Shown here piece after piece: positions 1-10,789 of a stretch of DNA of 64,000 nt. A model generated the notes under the pieces. That model was not told the origin of the DNA. It saw only the letters and a list, made by a program, of their open reading frames with translations, and did not search any database. The translations under genes and the position numbers were made by a program. The stretch is from Caulobacter sp. CCUG 60055 (lineage in GTDB: Bacteria > Pseudomonadota > Alphaproteobacteria > Caulobacterales > Caulobacteraceae). The stretch is from the NCBI RefSeq assembly GCF_022750545.1, contig NZ_PUIC01000009.1:62001-126000 (forward strand), given 5' to 3'. How positions within the stretch are numbered: position 1 is the stretch's first letter; each line of letters begins with the position of its first letter.

Positions 1-311
1 AGTTTCTGCGAGCGCGCACGGGCCTCGGCCATTTCGGACGCGGCGGCCTGGGCTTGCGCCTCGGCCTCGTCCTTCATGCGCCGGGCCTCGGCGATGTCGC
101 CCTCGATCCGCCCGGCCCGCTCGTCGATGGCCTTGCCGACCTTGGGCAGCAGCGCCTTGGACAGCACGACATAGAGCGCGACGAAGATGATCAGCAGCCA
201 GATGATCTGGCCGGGCCACCACTGAGGGTCGAACTGCGGCAGGCCGCCGGAGGCGTGCCCGCCGGCCGCTTCGGTTCCCTCGTGAGTCGCTTGTTTAGGC
301 GTCTCCGCCAT
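1..311 (-). CDS. atpF': F0F1 ATP synthase subunit b-prime (partial, C-terminus beyond window)
   Basis: The first ~103 residues are present and the C-terminus runs off the left edge. A short hydrophilic, Gly/Ala-rich N-terminus leads into one membrane helix (roughly residues 30-52, around PQWWPGQIIWLLIIFVALYV). An Ala/Glu-rich amphipathic helix follows, typical of the peripheral-stalk dimerisation region of b-type subunits. It lies 22 bp after atpE on the same strand, as in photosynthetic and alphaproteobacterial F0 operons that encode both b' and b. Assignment as b' rather than b rests on the extended Gly-rich N-terminus and on its position directly after atpE. The stalk links the membrane F0 motor to F1, whose genes are not in this window. 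Confidence 0.9.
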   Translation of the reverse strand, partial: MAETPKQATHEGTEAAGGHASGGLPQFDPQWWPGQIIWLLIIFVALYVVLSKALLPKVGKAIDERAGRIEGDIAEARRMKDEAEAQAQAAASEMAEARARSQK

Positions 312-333
312 CGAACGATCTCTGACCTGAGGT

Positions 334-558
334 TTAGACGAACAGGATCATGAAGGCGATGACGAGGGCGAAGATGCCCAGCGCTTCGGTCAGCGCCATG
401 CCGAGGAACAGCATCGGGCGCTCGCCGGCGGCGGCCGACGGATTGCGCATGGCGCCGGACAGGTAGTTGCCGAACAGGATGCCGAGGCCGATGCCGGCGC
501 CGATCATGCCGAGCATCGCGAGGCCGGCGCCGATGTACTTGGCGGCTTGAACTTCCAT
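334..558 (-). CDS. atpE: F0F1 ATP synthase subunit c
   Basis: A 74-residue hairpin of two membrane helices joined by a polar loop (RNPSAAAGER), the normal size for a c-ring subunit. Helix 1 carries the Gly-rich packing pattern GAGIGLGILFG. Helix 2 carries the proton-binding carboxylate Glu58 in MALTEALGIF. The context around Glu58 (Ala-Leu-Thr before it) indicates a proton- rather than sodium-coupled ring; that is inference from family knowledge. It sits between atpB and the b' gene in one minus-strand transcription unit. Confidence 0.97.
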   Translation of the reverse strand: MEVQAAKYIGAGLAMLGMIGAGIGLGILFGNYLSGAMRNPSAAAGERPMLFLGMALTEALGIFALVIAFMILFV

Positions 559-603
559 TGGAGAATTCCCCTTGAAGAAACGTGGTTTGGGTTGGTCAGG
601 ACG

Positions 604-1404
604 TCAGTGAGCGTGCAGGTTCACGACGTCGTTGATGTAGACGCAAGCCAGCGCCGCGAAGACGAAGGCCTGCAGGAAGGCGACGATGAACTCCAGGGCG
701 GTCAGGGCGACCACCGTGCCGAGCGACAGGGCCGAGCCCACGAAGCCCAGGCTGGCGAGGCCGCCGGTGAGCGCGAAGGCGCCGAGGCCGATCACGAAGC
801 TGGCGAAGATCTTCAGCACCACGTGACCGCCCAGCATGTTGCCGAACAGACGCAGCGACAGGGTGACCGGACGGACCATGAACGAGATGAACTCGATCGG
901 CACCAGAAGGAACAGCAGCGGCCACGGAACGCCCGATGGGACGAACAGCTTGAAGAAGCCGAAGCCGTTGCGGATGAAACCGATGACGATGACGGTGATG
1001 AAGGTCACCAGGGCCAGCGTCAGGGTGACCGCCAGTTGCGAGGTCGCCGTGAACGGCGCGCCGACGCCGGGAATGGCGATCAGGCCGAACAGGTTCATCA
1101 CCAGGATGAAGCTGAAAAGGGTGAAGACGAACGGCAGGAACTTGCGGCCCTCGTGGCCGATCATCGACGAGGTCAGGTTGTCGACGAGGCCGTAGAGCGA
1201 CTCGCCCAGCGACTGCAGGCGGCCGGGCACGACCGCGCCGCGGGCCGAAGCCAGCAGGAAGCCGCAGACCACCAGGGCGGCGATGCCCATCCACAGCACG
1301 GAATTGGTGATCGACAAATTGACCAGACCCAGACCCGGGACGTTGACCGGATCGATATGCACGACCTCGTGGATCGCGAACTGGTGCATCGGATCGATGG
1401 CCAT
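604..1404 (-). CDS. atpB: F0F1 ATP synthase subunit a
   Basis: A 266-residue polytopic membrane protein with the diagnostic subunit-a motif LSLRLFGNMLGGH. Arg185 in this motif is the essential arginine facing the c-ring Glu during proton translocation. The N-terminus (MAIDPMHQFAIH) and the GESLYGLVDNL region match alphaproteobacterial AtpB, and the length is normal. It is preceded by atpI (73 bp away) and followed by atpE (45 bp away) on the same strand, so the genes are very likely cotranscribed. Confidence 0.97.
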   Translation of the reverse strand: MAIDPMHQFAIHEVVHIDPVNVPGLGLVNLSITNSVLWMGIAALVVCGFLLASARGAVVPGRLQSLGESLYGLVDNLTSSMIGHEGRKFLPFVFTLFSFILVMNLFGLIAIPGVGAPFTATSQLAVTLTLALVTFITVIVIGFIRNGFGFFKLFVPSGVPWPLLFLLVPIEFISFMVRPVTLSLRLFGNMLGGHVVLKIFASFVIGLGAFALTGGLASLGFVGSALSLGTVVALTALEFIVAFLQAFVFAALACVYINDVVNLHAH

Positions 1405-1477
1405 CGGCCGTCACGCCCCTTCCGTTCCGGCCAAACGCGCCGGGAGTGATTGTCCACGGCCCGATATGGCGGGCCGA

Positions 1478-1852
1478 TCAGGTGTCGTCTTCGTCCTCTT
1501 CGAAGGGAGCCGATTTCGCCGGCCCGGCCTTCTCGGAAGCCCCCCTCGCGGAGGATGCGGCGCTCATGCGCGATGCTTGCCGCACCATCATGAACACCGA
1601 CAGCCCCGTCCCGATCAGCACGCCGCCGATCAGGCCCATGGGCTTGGTGTGCGCGATCTGATCAAACCCCCAGCCGAGGCCGAGGCCGCACAGAACGCCG
1701 CCGATCAGTTCCGCCAAAAGGCGGTAGCCGTCCCCGACCTGCCGCTCCCCCCCGAAGGGCGCGGGCTTCTTCGCACGATCCGCCTCGAAAGCCTTGAGGC
1801 GGTCGTCGAGGCGGGAAAGCGCCTCTTCGCGTTGGTCGTCCGGCTGCGGCAT
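1478..1852 (-). CDS. atpI: AtpI/AtpZ-like ATP synthase accessory protein
   Basis: About 124 residues. A charged N-terminal segment (MPQPDDQREEALSRLDDRL) precedes two membrane helices (around GGVLCGLGLGWGFDQI and GLIGGVLIGTGLSVFMM), and an acidic tail ends in EEDEDD. This is the layout of AtpI/AtpZ proteins, first genes of F0 operons, implicated in c-ring assembly or ion supply. I chose the ATG at 1852; an in-frame GTG at 1876 would add eight residues, but neither start has a strong Shine-Dalgarno. The 160 bp upstream, between this gene and smc, shows no gene and should hold the atp promoter. Confidence 0.85.
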   Translation of the reverse strand: MPQPDDQREEALSRLDDRLKAFEADRAKKPAPFGGERQVGDGYRLLAELIGGVLCGLGLGWGFDQIAHTKPMGLIGGVLIGTGLSVFMMVRQASRMSAASSARGASEKAGPAKSAPFEEDEDDT

Positions 1853-2037
1853 GCTGGTCAGGTCAATAGCGACCACGACGTAGCCGCCGCGGCCCGGCTT
1901 GATCGCGGCGGAACCTATAGATGCGGGTGCGGTGCGTCAAGATTTGCTTCAGGATCGATAAGCCTCGGAGATCGTGAAGCTTTTTCCGGCGGCCGGGCGC
2001 CGTTGCGTCAGGCCGCTTTCCGGCCCTTGCGCGACGG

Positions 2038-5000
2038 CTATTGCGCCGCCAGGGCTTCGGCCTGCCGCAGGTCCACCGAAACCAGCTGCGACACCCCCCG
2101 CTCGGGCATGGTCACCCCGAACAACCGGTCCATGCGGGCCATGGTCACCGGATTGTGGGTGATGGCCACGAAGCGGGTCTCGGTCCGCTGACGCATCTCG
2201 TTGAGCATGTTGCAGAAGCGGTCGACGTTGGCGTCGTCCAACGGCGCGTCGACCTCGTCCAGCACGCAGATCGGCGCGGGATTGGCCAGGAACACGCCGA
2301 AGATCAGCGCCGCCGCCGTCAGGGCCTGTTCGCCGCCGCTCATCAGGCTCATCGTGGCCATGCGCTTGCCCGGCGGGCAGGCGAAGATCTCCAGGCCCGC
2401 CTCCAGGGGGTCGTCCGATTCGACCAGCCGCAGCTCGGCCTGGCCGCCGCCGAACAGAGCCTGGAACAGCGTCTGGAAATGGCCGTTGATGATCTCAAAC
2501 GCGCCCAGCAGCCGCTCGCGCCCCTCGGCGTTCAGCTCCTCGATGCCCTCGCGCAGGCGGCCGATGGCCCCGGTCAGGTCGGCGCGCTCGGTCCGCATGG
2601 CGTCGAGCCGCAGGGCGTATTCCTGGGCCTCCTCGTCGGCGCGCAGGTTGACGGCGCCGATGGCGTCGCGGTCGCGCTCCAGGGCGAACAGGTGCGCCTC
2701 CATGCCGGACGGGTCGGCCGGCACGCCGACGGCGTCCTCGACCAGCTTGCGGCCCAGGGCCTCGGGCTCCATCCGCGCCACTTCGCGGATGTTGGCGGCC
2801 ATCTCGCCCAGCCGTTCGCGGGCCGCGTCCAGCCGCGCCGCCAACGCCGCACGGGCCTCCCTCGCCTGCGAGGCCGCGCCGTCGGCCGCGCGGGCGGCGC
2901 GATCGGCCTCGGTGCGGGCGGCCTCGGCGTTCTCCAGGGCGTCGGCCGACTTGGCCCGTCGCGCCTCGGCCAGCCCCAGGTCGTCCAGCAGCTTGTCCTG
3001 GCGCGCGGCGATCGCCGCCGGCGCCTCGGCGGCGGTCTTGTAGGCGGCCGCGGCCTTGTCGCGGTCCTTGGCCAACTGGTCGATACGCTTGGCCGAGGCC
3101 TCGGAGCGGCGGGTCCAGTCGGCGCGGTCGCGGCGCAGGCCGTCGACCCGGCGGGTGCGGCTGTCGCGCTCGCGCGTCTCGAGGTCGAGCGCTGTGCGGG
3201 CGGCGGCGGCGGTTTCGCGAGCCTGGGCGGCGGCCTCGCGGGCGGCCGAAAGCCGGGGCGCGAGATCCTCCTCGCCCTGGGCCTGTCCCTCGGCCTCGGC
3301 GCGGGCGGCGGCCAGGGCGGTCTCGGCCTCCAGGCGCTCGGCGTCGAAGCGGGCGATGGTCTCGTCCAGCGACTGGGCGCGGGCGTCGCGGCGGGCCTGC
3401 TCGCGGGCCAAGCGCTCGACGGCTTCACGCGCCTGGGCGACGGCGCGCTCGGCGTCCTGGGGCCCGCGGCGGGAGTTGCGCAGCGTCTCCTCGGCCTGGC
3501 GCAGGCGGTCCGCCGCCGCCTTCTGGCCGGCGGCGGCCTCGGCGACGGCCGGGCCCAGACGGTCGATCTCGGCCTCGACCTCGACGAGACGCGCGCGTTG
3601 CTCCAGGCGGACGGCGGCGGGCTTTGGCGCCTCGGCCCGGGCGACGAAGCCGTCCCAGCGCCAGAGGTCGCCCTCGCGCGACACCAGCCGCGCCCCGACC
3701 GCCAAATCCTTGGCCAGGCGCTCGCCGTCGGCGCGCTCGACCACCGCCGTCCAGGCCAGCCGCGCCGCCAGCTCGGGCGGCGCCTTGACCAGCGGCCCCA
3801 GCGGGCGGGCGCCTTCCGGCCAGGCCGGCGCGGCGGCTTCGCGTCCGCCCCAGTAGGCCGCGGCCTTGGGATCGAGCGCGGCGTCGAGGTCCTCGCCCAG
3901 GGCGGCGGCCAGGGCGGCGCCGAAGCCCTTGTCGGGGGAGACCTGATCCAGGGCCGGGGCGAAGCCGCCCTTGCGCTGGGGCTGCGTGAGTTGGGCCAGG
4001 CCCCGCGCCTCGGTCTTGAGGCGTCCGAGCTGGTCCTCGGCCTTGCGCGCGGCGTCGCGGGCGAGCGTCTCGGCCTGGGCCGCCTCGGCGCGCTCGGCCT
4101 CGGCGGTCTCGACGGCGGCGCGGGCGACGGCCAGGGCCTGTTCGGCGGCGGCCAGGCGCGCGGCGGCCTCGGCGGCGGCGGGATCGACCTCGGGCCCCAG
4201 GGCGGCGCGCTCGCCGCGCGCCTGCTCCAGCGCCCGCAAGGTCCGGGAGACGCGGGCCTCGGCCTCGCGCACGCGGTCGGCGGCGGCGCGGCGGCGTGCC
4301 TCCTCGGCGGCGACCTGAGCGGCCAGCTTCTCGACCTCGGCCTCGGCGACGGCGCGGGCGGCCTCGGCCCGCTCGGAGGCGGCCTTCAGCTCGGGAATGC
4401 GGCCTGGCGCGGTCTTGACCTGCACGTCCAGCTCGTCGAGCTCGGCCTCGATCCGCCCCAGCGCCGCGCGGGCGTCCTCGACGATCTGCTCCTCGCGGGC
4501 GCGGTCGGCCTCCAGGCGGGCCAGCTCGTCGGTCAGGCGCGCCACCTCGGCCGCCGCCTGCTCGGCCTCGCGCTCGACGCGGTCCTTCTCGATGGCCAGC
4601 CGTTGCAGCACGGCCGCGGCGACCTGCTCCTCCTCGCGCAGCGGCTTGATCGCCTCCTCGGCGGTCAGGGCGGCGGCGGTCGCGGCGGCGGCCTCGCGGG
4701 CGGTGCGCTCCACCGCCTGGATGGCGGCCTCGGTCTCGGCCTCGACCCGCAGCCGCGCGTCGCGGGCGTCGGTCCAGCGGGCGTAGAGCACCGCGCTCTG
4801 CAAAGCCCGGATCTCGGCCGACAGCTTCTTGTACTTCTCCGCCTGCCGCGCCTCGCGCTTCAGACGGTTCAGGGTCGAATCCAGTTCGCGGGTGACGTCG
4901 TCCAGGCGGGCGAGGTTGCTCTCGGCGGCGCGCAGGCGAAGCTCGGCCTCGTGCCGGCGGGTGTGCAGGCCGGAGACCCCGGCCGCCTCTTCGAGGATGC

Positions 5001-5484
5001 GGCGACGGTTCTGCGGCTTGGCGGCGATCAGCTCGCTGATCTGGCCCTGGCGGACCAGGGCGGGCGAATTGGCGCCGGTGGAGGCGTCGGCGAACAGCAG
5101 CTGGACGTCGCGGGCGCGGACCTCGCGGCCGTTTATGCGGTAGGTCGAGCCCTCGCCCTTGTCGATGCGGCGGACGACCTCCAGCACGCTTTCGGCGTTG
5201 AACTGCGCCGGGGCGGTGCGGTCGGCATTGTCGATGGTCAGGGTGACTTCAGCGTGGTTTCGCGAGGCCCGGCCGCCGGACCCCGCGAAGATCACATCGT
5301 CCATGCCGCCGGCCCGCATGGCCTTGGCGGAGTTGGCGCCCATCACCCAGCGGAGCGCCTCCAGAAGGTTCGACTTGCCGCAGCCGTTCGGGCCGACCAC
5401 GCCGGTCAGGCCGGGTTCGATACGGAACTCGGTCGGGTCGACGAAGGACTTGAAGCCCGAAAGACGCAGCCTCTGGAAATGCAC
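2038..5484 (-). CDS. smc: Chromosome segregation protein SMC
   Basis: A 1148-residue SMC ATPase that organises and segregates the chromosome with ScpA/ScpB (not in this window). The N-terminal ATPase half has Walker [10 protein letters not shown] (residues 31-39). Long Ala/Glu/Arg-rich coiled coils flank a hinge at about residues 490-610. The C-terminal half has the ABC signature LMSGGEQ and Walker [14 protein letters not shown]. The length is normal for alphaproteobacterial SMC. The extreme GC and Ala/Arg-rich coiled coil produces long meaningless open frames on the other strand. It is followed on the same strand, towards lower coordinates, by the atp genes. Confidence 0.97.
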   Translation of the reverse strand: MHFQRLRLSGFKSFVDPTEFRIEPGLTGVVGPNGCGKSNLLEALRWVMGANSAKAMRAGGMDDVIFAGSGGRASRNHAEVTLTIDNADRTAPAQFNAESVLEVVRRIDKGEGSTYRINGREVRARDVQLLFADASTGANSPALVRQGQISELIAAKPQNRRRILEEAAGVSGLHTRRHEAELRLRAAESNLARLDDVTRELDSTLNRLKREARQAEKYKKLSAEIRALQSAVLYARWTDARDARLRVEAETEAAIQAVERTAREAAAATAAALTAEEAIKPLREEEQVAAAVLQRLAIEKDRVEREAEQAAAEVARLTDELARLEADRAREEQIVEDARAALGRIEAELDELDVQVKTAPGRIPELKAASERAEAARAVAEAEVEKLAAQVAAEEARRRAAADRVREAEARVSRTLRALEQARGERAALGPEVDPAAAEAAARLAAAEQALAVARAAVETAEAERAEAAQAETLARDAARKAEDQLGRLKTEARGLAQLTQPQRKGGFAPALDQVSPDKGFGAALAAALGEDLDAALDPKAAAYWGGREAAAPAWPEGARPLGPLVKAPPELAARLAWTAVVERADGERLAKDLAVGARLVSREGDLWRWDGFVARAEAPKPAAVRLEQRARLVEVEAEIDRLGPAVAEAAAGQKAAADRLRQAEETLRNSRRGPQDAERAVAQAREAVERLAREQARRDARAQSLDETIARFDAERLEAETALAAARAEAEGQAQGEEDLAPRLSAAREAAAQARETAAAARTALDLETRERDSRTRRVDGLRRDRADWTRRSEASAKRIDQLAKDRDKAAAAYKTAAEAPAAIAARQDKLLDDLGLAEARRAKSADALENAEAARTEADRAARAADGAASQAREARAALAARLDAARERLGEMAANIREVARMEPEALGRKLVEDAVGVPADPSGMEAHLFALERDRDAIGAVNLRADEEAQEYALRLDAMRTERADLTGAIGRLREGIEELNAEGRERLLGAFEIINGHFQTLFQALFGGGQAELRLVESDDPLEAGLEIFACPPGKRMATMSLMSGGEQALTAAALIFGVFLANPAPICVLDEVDAPLDDANVDRFCNMLNEMRQRTETRFVAITHNPVTMARMDRLFGVTMPERGVSQLVSVDLRQAEALAAQ

Positions 5485-5511
5485 GGGCGTACCCGGCGGC
5501 TCCTTCCGATC

Positions 5512-6135
5512 TTACTTGCCGGCCTTGGCCGCGGCGATCGCCGCGTCGAGGTCGGCCAGGGTGGTTTCATGGGTGCTGGGGGGCAGCGGCTTGCCGTTGA
5601 TGATGAAGGTCGGCGTGCCTTCGATCTTGTCTTCCTTGGCGAAGCGCTCGACCCGGTCGCTGAGGGCCTTCAGGGCCTTCTCGTCCTGAATGCAGGCGTT
5701 GAATTGCTGCTCGGACAGGCCGGCCGACTGGGCGATCTTCAACAGCGGGCCGCGGAAGTCGCCGCTCTCGAACATCTGCTCCTGGGCGCGGTACACGGCG
5801 TCGAGGACGGTGAAGTACTTGTCCTTGCCGGCGCAGCGGGCGGTCAGGAAGCCGGCGGCGGCCAGCGGATAGGGTGGGGTCAGGAACTCGCGGAACACGT
5901 AGCGGACCTGTCCGGTGTCGACGTACTTCTTCTTGAAGTCGGGGAAGACGTTGTTGTTGAAACGCGCGCAGTGCGGGCAGCTGGCCGAGGCGTACTCGAC
6001 CATCGTCACCTTGGCGTTGGCGTCGCCCATGCTCATCTCGTCGCCTTCGGAGGCGGTCTTCTTGTTGCAGGCGGCGAGCGCCAGGCCGGCGACGAGCACG
6101 GCGACCAGAGGCGTCAGGCGGCTGAAGGCGCGCAT
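5512..6135 (-). CDS. DsbA-family thioredoxin-like lipoprotein
   Basis: I place the start at the ATG at 6135, which gives a clean signal peptide (MRAFSRLTPLVAVLVAGLALAAC) with a type II lipobox LAAC, so the mature protein should be a membrane-anchored periplasmic lipoprotein. An upstream in-frame ATG at 6183 would bury the signal sequence. The redox motif CPHC sits near residue 55, followed by the DsbA helical insertion and the cis-Pro segment EGTPTFIING, as in the DsbA/BdbD-like thioredoxin_4 family. The likely role is thiol oxidation or disulfide exchange on exported proteins. It lies 27 bp upstream of smc, and this arrangement appears conserved in Caulobacter relatives (from memory). Confidence 0.9.
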   Translation of the reverse strand: MRAFSRLTPLVAVLVAGLALAACNKKTASEGDEMSMGDANAKVTMVEYASASCPHCARFNNNVFPDFKKKYVDTGQVRYVFREFLTPPYPLAAAGFLTARCAGKDKYFTVLDAVYRAQEQMFESGDFRGPLLKIAQSAGLSEQQFNACIQDEKALKALSDRVERFAKEDKIEGTPTFIINGKPLPPSTHETTLADLDAAIAAAKAGK

Positions 6136-6265
6136 CGGCGGTTTCCCTAACTGACCAAGTTTCAGAGTTAAGCGCGATTCCATCCCCCCGGGGACAGCCG
6201 CGCGGCCTCAAGCTGGAACCCCGAGCCAGAGCGTTTGTCAACAAATCGCGCGCGGCGCGACCGAT

Positions 6266-6814
6266 TCAACCGTCGCGGCGCAGCACTTCGCGGCCCAGTT
6301 TCAGCAGGGCGGCCCGCAGGCGGTCGTCATGGGCTCCGGCGACGCTGGTCTCCAGGCGCGCCTCGGCGGCGGCGTCCAGCGGCGGCGGACGACGCCTGGA
6401 CTTGGCCGCAGCGGCGTCGCGCGTCGCCGGCGCCCGCACCGGCCCCTGGACGATGCGCAGCTTGGTCACCGCCCCGGCGCCGAGGAACAGGTTCACCCGC
6501 GCGACGATCTCGGGGGCCTGGTGCTGGATCAGGGCGGCGGCCGGGCCGTCGACGCGGATCTCCAGCGCCCCGCCCCCGCCGCCGCGCGGCCGGGTCAGCT
6601 TCACCGGCTCGGTGCGCCGGGCCAGGGCCTCGCCGACGATCTCGCGCCAGCGCGCCTGCAGGGCCTCCGGCCCCTGGCCGAAGCGTTCGTCCAACGCCTT
6701 GATGAACTTGGCGAGCGACCGGCCGGCAGGCGGCGCGGTCCGGCGCGCCGGCCGCGTGCGCCGCGCGGCCAGGATGCGCGCGGCCTCTTCGGCGGTGGGG
6801 AGCTGTCGCTTCAT
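6266..6814 (-). CDS. DUF721/DciA-family protein
   Basis: 182 residues. An Arg-rich disordered start (ILAARRTRPARRTAPPAG) is followed by the DUF721 core: FIKALDERFGQGPEALQARWREIVGEALARRTEP, and then a short beta-strand unit ending near GAGAVTKLRIVQGP. DUF721 proteins related to DciA load the replicative helicase DnaB in bacteria lacking DnaC. In this lineage the role is inferred from the family, not shown. It is divergent from mutY, and a palindromic repeat fills the shared intergenic region. Confidence 0.82.
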   Translation of the reverse strand: MKRQLPTAEEAARILAARRTRPARRTAPPAGRSLAKFIKALDERFGQGPEALQARWREIVGEALARRTEPVKLTRPRGGGGGALEIRVDGPAAALIQHQAPEIVARVNLFLGAGAVTKLRIVQGPVRAPATRDAAAAKSRRRPPPLDAAAEARLETSVAGAHDDRLRAALLKLGREVLRRDG

Positions 6815-6836
6815 CGCCCCGAGCCTACCCCACCCT

Positions 6837-6918
6837 CTCGCCCCCGCGAAAGCGGGATGTCGGTCGAACCGGGACGTCGGGCCGTGTCGGATCCCCGCTT
6901 TCGCCGGGACGAGCGGAA
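6837..6918. repeat. Intergenic palindromic repeat between dciA-like gene and mutY
   Basis: Two imperfect inverted arms lie here. The left arm contains CCCCCGCGAAAGCGGGATG and the right arm contains ATCCCCGCTTTCGCCGGG, with TCGG/CCG flanks repeated in inverted orientation. Each arm also folds on itself. Repeats with a GCGAAAGCGG core are abundant between genes of Caulobacter-type genomes (from memory). It occupies nearly the whole 122 bp between two divergent start codons, so both promoters must overlap it. Confidence 0.7.
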
Positions 6919-6936
6919 GAGGTAAGAGCAGGATCG

Positions 6937-9087
<2,151 letters not shown>

Positions 9088-9217
9088 CTAACTCCCGACC
9101 CGCGCATTCAGGCAGGGTGGACGCCGGTCCGCCGCCTGGAATGCACGCATCCAAAAGATGAGAGCGCGCTTGAACGCAAAACCGGTCGCCGCTTTCACGC
9201 AGCACGCTCTGAAGCCG

Positions 9218-9321
9218 GAATCCTGGCGGCGCGTGGTTAAGCCGGCGTGTCGATCTATGGTTAATGCAAAACTCGCCCGACGCCAGAAGTGCTTTGGAGT
9301 CAAAGAGTCCGTTGCTGAATC
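9218..9321 (-). promoter_or_regulatory. ccrM cell-cycle control region: CtrA-type boxes plus GANTC sites
   Basis: Read in the direction of ccrM, TTAACCAT (9264-9257) is followed 16 bases later by TTAACCAC (9240-9233). TTAACCAT is the strong half-site of the CtrA consensus, and the two TTAA cores are 24 bp apart, about two helical turns. Four GANTC methylation sites lie within 104 bp: 9218-9222, 9297-9301, 9305-9309 and 9317-9321. CtrA activation and methylation-sensitive repression of ccrM are established in Caulobacter crescentus. That this region is the ccrM promoter here is inference from motifs and position. Confidence 0.8.
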
Positions 9322-9352
9322 GGCCTCGCTGCGCGTGATTGACCGGCGCGCG

Positions 9353-9901
9353 TCAGGCCTGCGGAAACCTCGCCGCCGTCGCCTCCAGCGGCAGCCGCAG
9401 GGCGTTCACCAGATACGAGGTGGTCCGGTAGAAACCGGCCAGCAGGATCAGCTCGATCACGGCCTCCTCCGAAAACGCGCCCCGTAGTTCGGCCCAGAGG
9501 TCGTCGTCGATGTCGCAGGTTTCCGCCAGGGCGTCGCACAGGCGCAGCAGCAGGCCGTCCTCGGCCGACCAGCAGCCGTCCTTGGGCCCGCCATGGCGGA
9601 ACGAGGCCTGCTGCTCGGCGGTCAGGCCCGCCCGCTCGGCGAAATAGATGATGTGCACGCCCCATTCGTACTCGGCCCCGCACTGGGCGGTGACGCGGTC
9701 GATGACCACCTCGCGCTGGCGCATGGTCAGGTGGCCGCGGTCGAGCAGGCCGCCGTCCATGAAGCGTTTGAACAGCCGCCCGTCCCGGGCCAGCGTGGTG
9801 AACAGCGTCAGCGGCGGAACGCCGGGCGGCGTCACCGCGTCGAGACGGGCCTGGACGGCGGCGTCGAAGGGCGGTTGAGCGGGAGAAATGCGTGCGGACA
9901 T
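9353..9901 (-). CDS. Carboxymuconolactone decarboxylase (CMD)-family protein
   Basis: 182 residues, all alpha-helical. The CMD/AhpD signature is present as LTMRQREVVIDRVTAQCGAEYEWGVHIIYFAERAG. It has the single-Cys variant: Cys is followed by Glu-Tyr-Glu-Trp and His, not the CxxC of AhpD peroxidases, so thiol peroxidase activity is doubtful. The second half repeats the helical pattern (DLWAELRGAFSEEAVIELI). The substrate is unknown. It is divergent from an HxlR regulator 63 bp away, and two matching palindromes lie between the start codons, so it is probably that regulator's target. Confidence 0.85.
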   Translation of the reverse strand: MSARISPAQPPFDAAVQARLDAVTPPGVPPLTLFTTLARDGRLFKRFMDGGLLDRGHLTMRQREVVIDRVTAQCGAEYEWGVHIIYFAERAGLTAEQQASFRHGGPKDGCWSAEDGLLLRLCDALAETCDIDDDLWAELRGAFSEEAVIELILLAGFYRTTSYLVNALRLPLEATAARFPQA

Positions 9902-9916
9902 CGGCCTCGCCTTTCA

Positions 9917-9931
9917 CTATGATTTACATAG
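9917..9931. promoter_or_regulatory. Predicted HxlR operator 1 (CTAT-N7-ATAG)
   Basis: A perfect inverted repeat, CTATGATTTACATAG (arms CTATG/CATAG), lies 16 bp upstream of the CMD-family start codon. The same CTAT-N7-ATAG layout recurs at 9950-9964, 33 bp away centre to centre. Confidence 0.7.
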
Positions 9932-9949
9932 CGCACACCAACACGGCAG

Positions 9950-9964
9950 CTATGAAAAGTATAG
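9950..9964. promoter_or_regulatory. Predicted HxlR operator 2 (CTAT-N7-ATAG)
   Basis: CTATGAAAAGTATAG is a second CTAT-N7-ATAG palindrome sharing the CTATGA start with operator 1. It ends one base before the preferred HxlR-family start codon (9966), a position suited to autorepression. The 33 bp spacing, about three helical turns, would place two dimers on the same DNA face. Confidence 0.7.
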
Positions 9965-9965
9965 C

Positions 9966-10316
9966 ATGAAGATTCCCCAGATCGGCGCCCCCGTGCGCGG
10001 CTCGTCCACAGGCCGGCCGGTCATGGTGCTGCTCGACCTCCTGGGCCGGCGCATGACGCTGCGCGTCCTGTGGGAGCTGCGCGGCGGGCCGCTGACCTTC
10101 CGGGCGCTGCAGGACGCCGCCGAGACCAATCCGGCGGTGCTGAACACCCGCCTGCACGAACTGCGCGGCGCGGGCCTGGTGGCGCACGACGGCGGCGGTT
10201 ACCGCCTGACCGAGGACGGCGCGGCCCTGCTCGACCTGCTGCTGCCGCTGGTCGACTGGTCGGAAGGATGGAGCCGGCGGCTGGAAACCGTGCTCACCCC
10301 CGCGGGTAGAGAATGA
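9966..10316 (+). CDS. HxlR-family winged-helix transcriptional regulator
   Basis: About 116 residues from the ATG at 9966. An upstream in-frame ATG at 9888 would extend into the divergent gene and through both palindromes, so I reject it. The HxlR winged helix is clear: DLLGRRMTLRVLWELRGGPLTFRALQ, then NPAVLNTRLHELRGAGLVAHDGGGYRLTEDG for the recognition helix and wing. HxlR proteins act as dimers and often sense aldehydes or electrophiles. Its 3' end overlaps the convergent thioesterase gene by 23 bp. It probably controls the divergent CMD gene and itself. Confidence 0.88.
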   Translation: MKIPQIGAPVRGSSTGRPVMVLLDLLGRRMTLRVLWELRGGPLTFRALQDAAETNPAVLNTRLHELRGAGLVAHDGGGYRLTEDGAALLDLLLPLVDWSEGWSRRLETVLTPAGRE

Positions 10317-10725
10317 TCTGCGTGCAGCGGAACGCGGCCAGCAGGCGCTCGCCGGCCTCGTCTGTGAAGCTGGCGTCCCAGACCTGGGTCAGGCGGCCGC
10401 CGTGCAGCAGCCTGGCCGTGCACAGCCCGACGCCTTCACGCAGCGTGCCGGTGAAGTTGCACTTGACCTCGGCGGTGGTGAAGCCGCTCGCGCCCTCGGG
10501 CCAGGCGGTCGAGACGCCGTAGGCGCAGAGGATGTCGGCCACGGTCAGCACCGTCCCGGCCAACAGGTAGCCGGTGTGCGCGACAAGGTCTGGGCGGACG
10601 GTCAGCCGCCCTTGGACGAGGCCAGGCTCGACCTTGACCACCTCCAGGCCGACATGACCGGGCAGCTTGCCCTCAGAGGCCCGGTTGAGGCTTTCGACGG
10701 TGGCGTGGTTGCTGGTTTGCGGCAT
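10294..10725 (-). CDS. PaaI-family hotdog-fold thioesterase
   Basis: 143 residues with a single hotdog domain. The long helix region HTGYLLAGTVLTVADILCAYGV and the strand TTAEVKCNFTGTLREGVGLCTARLLHGGR match PaaI/YdiI-type acyl-CoA thioesterases. The substrate cannot be told from sequence. A good Shine-Dalgarno (AGGGGGA) precedes the ATG. It converges on the HxlR gene with a 23 bp 3' overlap and lies 64 bp downstream of nothing on its strand, so it may be monocistronic. Confidence 0.85.
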   Translation of the reverse strand: MPQTSNHATVESLNRASEGKLPGHVGLEVVKVEPGLVQGRLTVRPDLVAHTGYLLAGTVLTVADILCAYGVSTAWPEGASGFTTAEVKCNFTGTLREGVGLCTARLLHGGRLTQVWDASFTDEAGERLLAAFRCTQIILYPRG

Positions 10726-10789
10726 GACGTCCCCCTCAGGCGCGCGCCATCAGACCGGCGAAAGCCGCCCGCCGCAACCGGAAGGATCG

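Noticed and set aside
2041-6150. 1369-codon open frame on the plus strand across smc
   Set aside because: Antisense shadow of the GC-rich coiled-coil smc gene: Leu/Gly/Arg-rich, no domain; smc has clear ATPase motifs on the other strand.
6837-6918. Palindromic repeat considered as a bidirectional terminator
   Set aside because: It lies between divergent start codons, so termination makes no sense; it is listed as a repeat instead.
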